DNA of 37,433 nucleotides from a virus: positions 1 to 37,433 of IMG/VR virus record IMGVR_UViG_3300032893_000171, one strand, 5' to 3'. Position numbers and translations under genes: made by a program. This document shows positions 31,428 to 37,433 of the stretch, in pieces (position 1 is the stretch's first letter; each line of letters starts with the position of its first letter). The notes under the pieces were generated by a model. It was given only the letters and a program-made list of their open reading frames with translations, made no database searches and had not been told where the DNA came from.

Positions 31428-31484
31428 AAAGGCTCCTGAGAAGGAGGTCCACAGTGGAGGATAGGACCGCTCTCAGGAGCCTTT
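31428..31484 (-). terminator. Long hairpin, rho-independent terminator/attenuator
   Basis: A perfect 14-bp inverted repeat (31428-31441 with 31471-31484; arm AAAGGCTCCTGAGA) encloses a 29-nt loop and is followed on the minus strand by T-rich sequence (the arm ends in TTT, then T). It lies in the 150-nt gap between the gene ending at 31533 and the 21-aa ORF. Loop sequence contains ACCTCCT on the minus strand, which is complementary to a Shine-Dalgarno, and the loop has a second inner inverted repeat (GGTCC/GGACC). This separates the packaging operon from the capsid operon; partial read-through or a promoter is needed for the capsid genes. I found no convincing promoter. Confidence 0.8.
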
Positions 31485-31532
31485 CGTAAGGGAGCGGAGA
31501 CCGTTACTCCGTCTCCCACGTCAGAATCTCAA

Positions 31533-31787
31533 TCACATATTACGCATACCCTTGCCTGTCGAGTCAAGGTTTATTTTCGCCGACTCCTCGCATTGCAGCG
31601 CGATCGGCGCGCCTTGGGCGAGATGGATGATGATCTTTCCCGTGACGTGCTCCTTCGCCAGCTCGTCGAGAATCGAGAGGATGACCGGGGGGCTGATGCG
31701 CCCGGAGACGGCGAACGCCCGCTGGCGCACGATGCGATGCTGCTCGATGATGGGCTGGGTGGTTGTCGTGGGGCCAATGGTCGTCAT
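31533..31787 (-). CDS. Small ORF after the portal gene (84 aa)
   Basis: The ATG at 31787 overlaps the portal stop (ATGA), so translation is coupled to the portal. The product begins with a Thr-rich stretch (MTTIGPTTTTQPIIEQHRIV), followed by a small alpha/beta part (ISPPVILSILDELAKEHVTG then KIIIHLAQGAPIALQCEESA), and ends with polar residues. There is no signal peptide or membrane segment. No family is recognised; position at the end of the packaging operon, just before its terminator, suggests a virion or packaging accessory role. Confidence 0.6.
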   Translation of the reverse strand: MTTIGPTTTTQPIIEQHRIVRQRAFAVSGRISPPVILSILDELAKEHVTGKIIIHLAQGAPIALQCEESAKINLDSTGKGMRNM

Positions 31788-33862
31788 ACCGTCGCTCCTC
31801 CGCCTTCTGATTGCGTGATGGTCGATGAGCCGTCGGTGCGCTGCTTGAGGGCCGGGGCTTGGTTGCCCGACGCGGGGCGGCCTTCAGGGCCGGACTTGCC
31901 GGGGGCGGGCGCACCGGGTTGCGAGGCCAGCTGATCCACGCCGATGGCTTTCATCCGGGCCGCGAACTCCAGATCTTCCTCCTGCTCCTCGCGCCACTTC
32001 TCCATGACCGTCGAGCCCTTGATCTGGCCGTAGTTCGAGACGTTCCAGGCTTCGGCAAGCGTTTGGGAGTCGATCTTGACGCCAGCCTTCTTCAGCTGGA
32101 TCAGGCCCAGCTGCATCTTGAGCTGCGTGATCTCGTGGACCGAGTGCGGCGTGACCATGAACTTCAGGTTCGAGGCGAACATCCGGCAGCGCTTAATGAT
32201 GTCGTAGGAGGAACGTTTGGGCTCGGCTTCGGTGCCAGGGTCCTCGCCGGGCATGTGCGAGGGAACCAGCCGCGCCGGGTCGTAGTCGAAGGTCTGACGG
32301 CTGAGGTTGTCGTCGCCGATGTACTGCATGACGCGGGCGGTCGGGAGGTACTGGAGGATCAGGTATTTCACCTGGTTCGCCATCTCGCGGATCGGCGGCT
32401 CCATCGAGCGCGACATGTCCTCGACGATCGGACCCATGGCGGTGAGGAGCTTTTCTACGTCCTCGCCCGACATGCGGGCTTTGGCCAGGGCGAGGGCATC
32501 CTTGAGCGCGTGCTGCTCGTCCATGGTGTTGGTCAGGTATTCGAGCCAGGTGAAGTCCGTCGCGTCCAGCTTAATGACCTCGGGCGGAATCGGCATCTGA
32601 AATGGCTTGTCCACCTGCGAGCCGTCGTAGCCGCAGCGGGCGCGGGGCTGCATGGGGTCGAAGGCCTTAGCCTCGCGTGAGGAGACGGAGTTGATGTCGT
32701 AGGCCAACGGCATGTCGAGCTGCACGCGCTTCTTGTCGGCCATGCCGCGTTCCTGCTCGGTGATGGTCTGCTGGATGTCGTAGCCGTCGCGCACCATGGA
32801 GAAGCCGAGGGGCTCCCATGGCCAGCGGTCGGTCGAGAACGGGATGCCGTCGAAGCGCCCATGCCAGTTGAAGGCCGGGCCGTCGTACATGACGCAGGAC
32901 TCGGAGGAGATCATCAGGCGGCGGTACGGGTAGAGCCGCGCGTCGTTCTCGTCGGCCTTGCGGGTGCCGCCCGAGCCGTCGGGGATGTCTTGGCCGATGT
33001 ATGGGACCTCGTAGTACCAAGTGGACCCCGGTTCGCCCATGGGGATCATCTGGGCGGTCTTTGGGTTCGTGCCGGTCGTGTTGCGCGTGAGGTCGATGAC
33101 GGTCGTGTAGCGGATGGGGATCATCAGGTCCGGGAGGTTCGAGGGGCCGGAGGATGTGGCCTTGCCGAATACCCGCTTCCAGATGTTGCCCTGAGCCGAG
33201 CGCCGGATCTCCGGTGAGTACCAATAGAGGGAGGTCGTGGGATGCAGGCGGTGCTGGTAGAGCGGGAACAGGGCATGGGCCATGAAGATCGGCATCTCGT
33301 CGAGGATCGTCATGGCGTAGGCCTTCTGGAAGTCCCCACTGGCAGGAAGCTGCGTGGGGAGCACCGACGGCGCGCCGTAGGTCAGGAGCTGGATCGAGCC
33401 GGCACCGGAGACCAGATCACGGGTGTAGACCGGACGTACCCAGCCGGTGCAGGTGGCTGCCGCGTACTGGAGGGCCTCCTTGATCGAGCGGTCGAAGTCC
33501 TGTTCGAGGAAGATGGCCCGCGTCAGAAGGTTCATCTGGTTGGCCTCGGAGGCGAAAGCCGGATTGTCCGAGGAGTAGCCCCACAGGGGACGGATTTTTG
33601 AGAGCACGCCGACGATCTCACGGATGTTGCGCTTGAGGTGGTTGGTGTTCAGCTGCGAGCGGTAGGTCGGGATGTCGGCGGCCATCAGCCGTCCGGAGAT
33701 CACGTCGAGCGCCCGCTTCCAGTCGGTCGTGCCGCGCTGGGTGCGGAGCCAGGAGAGGCCGGTCTCGGTGCATTCGTTGATCCAGCCGAGCTTGGTGGAT
33801 TCCACGGAGGCCGCCATGGGGGCCTGCCACTGGCGATAGGGCGAGATGGATTCGTCGGGCAT
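31784..33862 (-). CDS. Portal protein (692 aa)
   Basis: Forms the dodecameric ring at one capsid vertex through which DNA is packaged and ejected. The start is ATG 33862 (TGATG with the previous stop); upstream in-frame sequence belongs to the 70-aa ORF region. Size of about 690 residues suits podovirus portals. Visible features are a helical N-terminal region (TNHLKRNIREIVGVLSKIRP, about 70-90, preceded by ALDVISGRLMAADIPTY), a central mixed domain with YWYSPEIRRSAQGNIWKRVF and YEVPYIGQDIPDGSGGTRKA, then a long helix (YLTNTMDEQHALKDALALAK and VEKLLTAMGPIVEDMSRSME) and a basic/acidic C-terminus ending in Pro/Gly-rich sequence. Neighbours are terminase upstream and scaffold/capsid downstream, which fixes the assignment well. 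Confidence 0.85.
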   Translation of the reverse strand: MPDESISPYRQWQAPMAASVESTKLGWINECTETGLSWLRTQRGTTDWKRALDVISGRLMAADIPTYRSQLNTNHLKRNIREIVGVLSKIRPLWGYSSDNPAFASEANQMNLLTRAIFLEQDFDRSIKEALQYAAATCTGWVRPVYTRDLVSGAGSIQLLTYGAPSVLPTQLPASGDFQKAYAMTILDEMPIFMAHALFPLYQHRLHPTTSLYWYSPEIRRSAQGNIWKRVFGKATSSGPSNLPDLMIPIRYTTVIDLTRNTTGTNPKTAQMIPMGEPGSTWYYEVPYIGQDIPDGSGGTRKADENDARLYPYRRLMISSESCVMYDGPAFNWHGRFDGIPFSTDRWPWEPLGFSMVRDGYDIQQTITEQERGMADKKRVQLDMPLAYDINSVSSREAKAFDPMQPRARCGYDGSQVDKPFQMPIPPEVIKLDATDFTWLEYLTNTMDEQHALKDALALAKARMSGEDVEKLLTAMGPIVEDMSRSMEPPIREMANQVKYLILQYLPTARVMQYIGDDNLSRQTFDYDPARLVPSHMPGEDPGTEAEPKRSSYDIIKRCRMFASNLKFMVTPHSVHEITQLKMQLGLIQLKKAGVKIDSQTLAEAWNVSNYGQIKGSTVMEKWREEQEEDLEFAARMKAIGVDQLASQPGAPAPGKSGPEGRPASGNQAPALKQRTDGSSTITQSEGGGATV

Positions 33863-34074
33863 CAGCGTGGCACTTCTTCGTAGAGGACGATGCCGTGAAC
33901 GGGGTCGGCGGTGGCCGTCAGGCGCTCGAAAACCCGGATGCCGGTGCAGCAGGTGACAGCGCTGGAGGGGGAGTCGGAGGGGTCCGGCTCCCATGACATT
34001 TCTAAGTGGGGAGGAGCGTCGTCATGCTGTAGGGCGAATACCCGGAGGTCGCGGGTGATGCAGCAGAGGTTCAC
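33862..34074 (-). CDS. Small ORF before portal (70 aa, GTG start)
   Basis: A GTG at 34074 overlaps the preceding stop (GTGA), with GGAGG about 7 nt upstream, and the frame ends in TGATG with the portal start. The product starts VNLCCITRDLRVFALQHDDA (Val read as Met), continues PPHLEMSWEPDPSDSPSSAV and ends GIRVFERLTATADPVHGIVL then YEEVPR. Four Cys residues occur (about positions 4, 5, 42, 43) as two CC pairs. No family is recognised. It is clearly embedded in the packaging operon and coupled on both sides. Confidence 0.6.
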   Translation of the reverse strand: MNLCCITRDLRVFALQHDDAPPHLEMSWEPDPSDSPSSAVTCCTGIRVFERLTATADPVHGIVLYEEVPR

Positions 34075-34310
34075 GATAGGGCCTCCATGGTCAGGGCCAG
34101 CATGTAAGGGGAGACGTTGAGGGCCTTGGCGAGACGGGTGAAACTTGGCAGACGAGGATCCACCCGCGAGTTCTCGATGCGATAGTAGTTCTGGCGTTTC
34201 ATGTGCGCCCGCTCGGCGATTTCGCGCTGGCTCAGGCCGTCGAGGGTGCGCCAGAAGTAGAGGGCCGCGCCGATCGAGAGGTTGTAGGAGCCTTTGTATT
34301 GGCGCGTCAT
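34071..34310 (-). CDS. XRE/Cro-type HTH DNA-binding protein (79 aa)
   Basis: The start is ATG 34310, overlapping the preceding stop (ATGA). Residues about 14-70 match an HTH_3 domain: ALYFWRTLDGLSQREIAERA as helices 1-2, then HMKRQNYYRIENSRVDPRLP with recognition helix and YRIENG-like turn, and FTRLAKALNVSPYMLALTME as final helices. At 79 residues it is a bare DNA-binding domain, comparable to Cro. It is located between terminase and portal, unusual for a lysogeny regulator, so it may regulate late transcription or autoregulate the packaging block. No operator could be assigned. It might alternatively bind terminase recognition DNA, acting as a small-terminase-like DNA binder. Confidence 0.8.
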   Translation of the reverse strand: MTRQYKGSYNLSIGAALYFWRTLDGLSQREIAERAHMKRQNYYRIENSRVDPRLPSFTRLAKALNVSPYMLALTMEALS

Positions 34311-34732
34311 AGCGACTCCCCCAAGGTCTCCTCGGCGTTGCGCGGCTTGTCCATCTCCCGCATTTCGAGGAACGCCCGGTCGCAGATGAAGCGCTGGCGG
34401 TACTTGGCCCGCTTCTCCTCCCGCAGTTGGATATAGGCCCGGATGAACTCCCGCTCGTACTCCGTGGTAGCCGAAGATGCCAAGGTCGAGTGCAGAGAGT
34501 CGATGACGCGCCGCCGGGCCGCTGCCCACGCCTGGTCGTCATGCTCCCACTCGCGGTGCTGGCGCTCGTAGGTCTGTTGCTGAAGGGCTTTCTGGAGCCG
34601 GTCTACCTCGTCGAGCGTGTTGGCCTCGAAGCGGTCGTAGCCCTGGGGGCAGAAGGAGAAGTAGCACTCGTCGTTCGGCGGGAGCTGGATGTCGCCTGCG
34701 GCATTTTTGAAGTAGTAGAGGTGAATGGCCAT
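34307..34732 (-). CDS. Charged coiled-coil phage protein (141 aa)
   Basis: The start is ATG 34732, with GGAGG about 10 nt upstream, 1 nt after the previous stop. Residues 1-45 are a small beta part (MAIHLYYFKNAAGDIQLPPN and ECYFSFCPQGYDRFEANTLD), followed by a long helix (EVDRLQKALQQQTYERQHRE to FIRAYIQLREEKRAKYRQRF) rich in Glu, Arg and Gln, likely a coiled coil. The pattern TEYEREFIRAYIQLREEKR is one I remember from many uncultured-phage proteins next to terminase/portal, without known function. Two Cys residues at about 24 and 29. Possible packaging cofactor; not small terminase by recognisable motif. Confidence 0.65.
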   Translation of the reverse strand: MAIHLYYFKNAAGDIQLPPNDECYFSFCPQGYDRFEANTLDEVDRLQKALQQQTYERQHREWEHDDQAWAAARRRVIDSLHSTLASSATTEYEREFIRAYIQLREEKRAKYRQRFICDRAFLEMREMDKPRNAEETLGESL

Positions 34733-34733
34733 C

Positions 34734-34904
34734 TCAGCAGGTCCTCCAGTAAAGCCTGCTTCCATCCCAGACCTTGGCCAAGTGGCTTCCCTTGTGGCCA
34801 CGAGGACGGATACACCGATTGGTCTCCTGCGCCCAGCGCCTGCGACCCTTGGAATCCTTTCCTATCCGCTGATGTCGAATACGATATTCGCAGGGGCATT
34901 TCAT
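34734..34904 (-). CDS. Cys/His-rich miniprotein, possible zinc ribbon (56 aa)
   Basis: The ATG at 34904 joins the terminase stop as TGATG. The 56 residues begin MKCPCEYRIRHQRIGKDSKG, continue RRRWAQETNRCIRPRGHKGS, and end HLAKVWDGSRLYWRTC. Cys3, Cys5, Cys31, His37, His41 and Cys56 are arranged like a small zinc-binding site, and the protein is very basic (about a quarter Arg/Lys), so nucleic-acid binding is plausible. No membrane segment. Being coupled to the terminase gene it may act in DNA packaging, for example as an HNH-less accessory; this is inference. Confidence 0.65.
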   Translation of the reverse strand: MKCPCEYRIRHQRIGKDSKGRRRWAQETNRCIRPRGHKGSHLAKVWDGSRLYWRTC

Positions 34905-37162
34905 CAGCGCCACCTTTCCAGATCCGCCGTGGACGAATAAAGCATGTCCTGAATACTTATAGCATGTTCGCCCGAGGATTTCGACGAGAAGGTGTGGCCC
35001 GTGTAGCGCTCGACGTTGACCGGCGGGAGGGCGGAGTTGGCGGCGTCGGTGAAGCGTTTCTTCGAGCGCTCGGTCATGGTCTTGATGTCGTTGACGATGA
35101 TCTCCGAGATGGCCCCGGCGAATAGCCCATCGTCGTGCTCGCCTTCCTCGTGCTCCTTTTTCTCCTTGCCCGAGGCCGTGTAGTGGACCTCGAAGTGTTT
35201 GCACTCGTCAATCAGCCACGGGGAGTTGATGACGTACCAGCCGTTCTGGACCGAGTGGACGAAGGAGTCGATCAGGATCGGGCGCGACCAGGAGTTGGTG
35301 TACCAGCCGAGCTTGCGGGATTTCACTTTCTTCAGGTCCTTGCCGTCGTAGCGGATGAAGGCGTGGAAGCGCGACCAGCCCATCTTGCGCATCTGCACCT
35401 GCGCCACGTCGCCGACCGAGGCAATCTGCTCGATGCCGACGATCGGCTGGCGGTGGGCAGTCGAGTCCTCCATGAAGCGGGCGTATAAGGCGGCGATGCA
35501 CATGATGAACGCATAGGCCTCGACGTGCGAGACGTAGGCGGAGCGGAACTCGGCGACCTGCACATCCGGCTGGCCCCGGCGCTGAGCGGGGGCCGTGACG
35601 CAGATGACGGTCGAGTCCGCCCCCATGCCGTTCGAGGTGTCCACGCCGATCGAGTAGTCGATGCCGGGGGCGGGCGGGTGGAACACCATCAGCTTGCCGT
35701 TCGCGTAGTCGCGGAAGGCGTCGGGCTTGGTCTTGAGGGAGTTGACGAAGGCCGGGTCGTGCTTCAGCGGGATCAGCTCCCAGCGGTAGGAGTCGCCACG
35801 CGGGGAGTTGAAGACCACCGGGAGGCGCTCGCGGGGATGGTCGGGGGTGCCGTAGTCGATGTCCTCGGGCGGCGGCTCGTGGTGGTCCTCGATGGATTGC
35901 CCGGAGAGCCCGTAGACCTCGAAGTCGGGCTTGGCACGGGTCTCGACTTCGACCATCGTGTCGTGGCCGAAGACCGATTCGCTGCTACGCTGGAGGGCTT
36001 CGAGGTCGTCGCCCGCCATCTCCTGATACCAGATGGCCTCCATGCCCTTGGCCTTGTGCTCCTCGTGACCGACCTCCCAGAACCACTGCTGCTCGATGGG
36101 CATCCGCCAGCCTTGGCCGAGGTGGCGGCGCAGGAGGGGCGTCATGGCGATGTAGGCCTCAACGCGGGCGACATGCTCGCGGGTGTCAGGCAGGCGGCGC
36201 TCGTAGAACCCAAGGGGCACGGGGCGCATACGCAGCCAAGAAGGTTTGGGATAGAGGTCGCGGCCGATCACCCACGGGAAGAAGATCGGGCAGAGGCGGC
36301 AGGTGCGGGTCGGCCAGTTTTCTTTCGAGTAGTGCCAGGTTTCGGCCCACCAGCCTTCATCTCCTTCTCCAGTGCTTTCAAGGATTCCGAATATCGACGG
36401 TGAAGCGTGTACAGCTTTGAATAAAGACGCCTCAATTTGCTCTTTGGCATTGGTGAATGAGGCACACTCAGATAGGTGGTACAGAGTAGGCGTAGAGCCT
36501 CGCGCAATTCCAGACATCTGATTGCCGTGCTGTACGTATACACCGGAGTTAAGTTGTCCAAAGGTCAGCTCTCCTTGCTCGGTCTCTACCCGAGAAGTGT
36601 ACTGGGGCCGCAACCAGATCGGCAGCCGGTCGTAGCCCATCAGAAGCTTCTTGGCCATCATCTTGGATTTCTGCCGGTCGGCGGAGGCGATGATGGCGTT
36701 GACGCCGTTCGAGAAGATGATGCGGAACATGATGAGCAGCTCGACGAGCGTGGTCATGCCGAGCTGCCGGGCCTTCAGGATCATAATCTCGATGGCCGCG
36801 TCGAGGTCTTCGAGGTCCGAGATCACATCGAAGAGAAGCTGCTGGGCGAGGCGGAAGCGGAAGCGCCGGATGACGCCTTCCTCGTCCGAAACCCAGCCGT
36901 AGCGGGTGACCGCGTAGGCCGCATCGCACTGCACCATCAGCTGCTCGTTGAGCATCCAGTGGGCTTCCTCGGGGGAGAGGTTCTGGGTGTCGATGGGGAG
37001 GCCCGTGGGGCCGTAGATGTACTTGTTGCCACGGGCTAGACGCTCCTCGAACTCGTCTACCTCGGGGACGGTGCGCTGGAGGAGGGAGAAGGGAGTGCCC
37101 TGCTCGCGGAGCATCTGCTCGGCGATGGCAATGCGGCGGTCAACGTGGCGCTGGCAATACAC
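34904..37162 (-). CDS. terL: Terminase large subunit (752 aa)
   Basis: ATP-driven DNA packaging motor and nuclease. The start is GTG 37162, with AGAGAGG 7 nt upstream, directly after the previous stop. ATPase: deviant Walker A ILKARQLGMTT (about 127-137), a Q-motif-like region before it, Walker B PTLYHLSECASF (about 224-235, with E as catalytic Glu) and coupling motif ILESTGEG (about 259-266). Nuclease: SIGVDTSNGMGADSTVI (about 502-518) with Asp505, IVGIEQIASVGD (about 571-582) and EHDDGLFAGAI (about 676-686) as the three metal-site segments. The 752-residue length is large for the family, with an N-terminal extension of about 90 residues. A segment with lower G+C lies inside (36360-36600). 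Confidence 0.9.
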   Translation of the reverse strand: MYCQRHVDRRIAIAEQMLREQGTPFSLLQRTVPEVDEFEERLARGNKYIYGPTGLPIDTQNLSPEEAHWMLNEQLMVQCDAAYAVTRYGWVSDEEGVIRRFRFRLAQQLLFDVISDLEDLDAAIEIMILKARQLGMTTLVELLIMFRIIFSNGVNAIIASADRQKSKMMAKKLLMGYDRLPIWLRPQYTSRVETEQGELTFGQLNSGVYVQHGNQMSGIARGSTPTLYHLSECASFTNAKEQIEASLFKAVHASPSIFGILESTGEGDEGWWAETWHYSKENWPTRTCRLCPIFFPWVIGRDLYPKPSWLRMRPVPLGFYERRLPDTREHVARVEAYIAMTPLLRRHLGQGWRMPIEQQWFWEVGHEEHKAKGMEAIWYQEMAGDDLEALQRSSESVFGHDTMVEVETRAKPDFEVYGLSGQSIEDHHEPPPEDIDYGTPDHPRERLPVVFNSPRGDSYRWELIPLKHDPAFVNSLKTKPDAFRDYANGKLMVFHPPAPGIDYSIGVDTSNGMGADSTVICVTAPAQRRGQPDVQVAEFRSAYVSHVEAYAFIMCIAALYARFMEDSTAHRQPIVGIEQIASVGDVAQVQMRKMGWSRFHAFIRYDGKDLKKVKSRKLGWYTNSWSRPILIDSFVHSVQNGWYVINSPWLIDECKHFEVHYTASGKEKKEHEEGEHDDGLFAGAISEIIVNDIKTMTERSKKRFTDAANSALPPVNVERYTGHTFSSKSSGEHAISIQDMLYSSTADLERWR

Positions 37163-37345
37163 TCAATGACCTCTCTGCCCATACAGCCATATCCTGAACA
37201 TCGTGAGCCTAAGAAGTTCCTCGTGGGTGATGCTGTGATAGCCATCTGAAGAGTCATCTAGAGCTACCAGTCCTCGCTCGTCTGAAACGATCACGATAGC
37301 CTTCGGGTATTTCTTCGTGGGCGGTATATTCCAACATTGAGCCAT
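37163..37345 (-). CDS. Small ORF before terminase (60 aa)
   Basis: The start is ATG 37345, with AGGAGG 6 nt upstream; the frame is open further upstream, but that part overlaps the preceding gene. The product begins MAQCWNIPPTKKYPKAIVIV, continues SDERGLVALDDSSDGYHSIT and ends HEELLRLTMFRIWLYGQRGH. It looks like a small alpha/beta protein with no membrane segment. It ends directly at the terminase GTG. Local base composition is less G+C-rich than its neighbours. No family is recognised; small terminase is conceivable by position but the protein is short and lacks a visible HTH. Confidence 0.6.
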   Translation of the reverse strand: MAQCWNIPPTKKYPKAIVIVSDERGLVALDDSSDGYHSITHEELLRLTMFRIWLYGQRGH

Positions 37346-37346
37346 A

Positions 37347-37433
37347 CTAATCCTCCTGATCCCCCGCACCGTCTCCGCCATCGACCTCCACAAGCTCCCC
37401 CTCCGCCTGCTCGATCACCATCGGCACCGACTC
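37347..37433 (-). CDS. C-terminal end of an acidic protein (runs off window)
   Basis: An open frame from the window edge ends at TAG 37347-37349, giving 28 residues: ESVPMVIEQAEGELVEVDGG then DGAGDQED. It is strongly acidic. The stop is 1 nt before the next ATG, and the last codons contribute the AGGAGG of that gene, typical of an operon junction. Being before the terminase, it might be the end of a small terminase or another regulatory protein, but too little is visible to say more. Confidence 0.55.
   Translation of the reverse strand, partial: ESVPMVIEQAEGELVEVDGGDGAGDQED

Noticed and set aside
31200-31460. Short match TCCTAGCTA (31254-31262 and 27581-27589) in two intergenic regions and a palindrome CCTAGCTAGG.
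   Set aside because: A 9-base match is expected by chance in this length with some probability, and no promoter or operator pattern supports it.
33862-34542. 226-aa ORF covering the HTH gene and 70-aa ORF.
   Set aside because: The upstream portion overlaps the HTH and coiled-coil genes in another frame; the coupled GTG at 34074 gives the believable gene.
36268-36561. A 97-aa minus-strand ORF inside the terminase gene.
   Set aside because: It overlaps conserved Walker B and coupling-motif sequence in another frame, and lacks a convincing RBS; it is a shadow.
1-37433. CRISPR arrays, tRNA genes, insertion sequences, integrase or attachment sites.
   Set aside because: No regularly spaced repeats, cloverleaf candidates, transposase or recombinase motifs were seen on either strand by eye.

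Overview
This window looks like the packaging, virion and lysis part of a tailed-phage genome (or an intact prophage). Every gene I accept is on the minus strand, so transcription runs from high to low coordinates, and genes are packed with 1-8 nt stop/start overlaps (ATGA, TAATG, TGATG). I see no integrase, replication gene, tRNA or host gene, and no tape-measure, sheath or tail-tube gene. Together with a very long nozzle-like protein, this suggests a short-tailed (podovirus-like) particle. Base composition is about 60% G+C by eye.

Layout in transcription order. 37433-31533: end of an acidic protein, a small ORF, large terminase, a Cys/His-rich miniprotein, a coiled-coil protein, an XRE/Cro-type HTH protein, a 70-aa ORF, portal and a small ORF. 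A strong hairpin terminator follows at 31428-31484. 31382-27638: tiny basic proteins, a scaffold-like protein, the probable major capsid protein and two small virion proteins, closed by a UUCG-tetraloop terminator at 27589-27613. 27571-25224: head-tail connector candidate and a tail fibre with three internal repeats. 25208-23089: lysis region with two membrane proteins, an SLT-type muralytic enzyme, a lipoprotein and further small ORFs. 23084-15477: a basic miniprotein, a lectin-like protein, an Ig-domain protein and a 1502-aa nozzle-like protein with a PA14-like insert. 15461-10535: a virion module, a glycosyltransferase, a glycine-rich fibre, a methyltransferase-glycosyltransferase fusion and two small virion ORFs. 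10538-2762: three consecutive large or medium adhesin-like proteins, each starting with a Sec-type signal peptide. 2757-1: low-complexity, probably internal virion proteins, the last one running off the window.

The host is probably a Gram-negative bacterium (lipobox protein beside the lysis genes). The signal peptides, with cleavage before Gln, and the style of the Gly/Thr/Ser/Asn-rich fibres remind me of soil Acidobacteriota; this is a weak inference. The most unusual parts are the signal-peptide-bearing adhesin cluster and the glycosyltransferase/methyltransferase cassette embedded among tail genes. The first suggests that phage-encoded beta-helix proteins are exported from the infected cell. 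The second suggests sugar modification of the virion or of the host surface.
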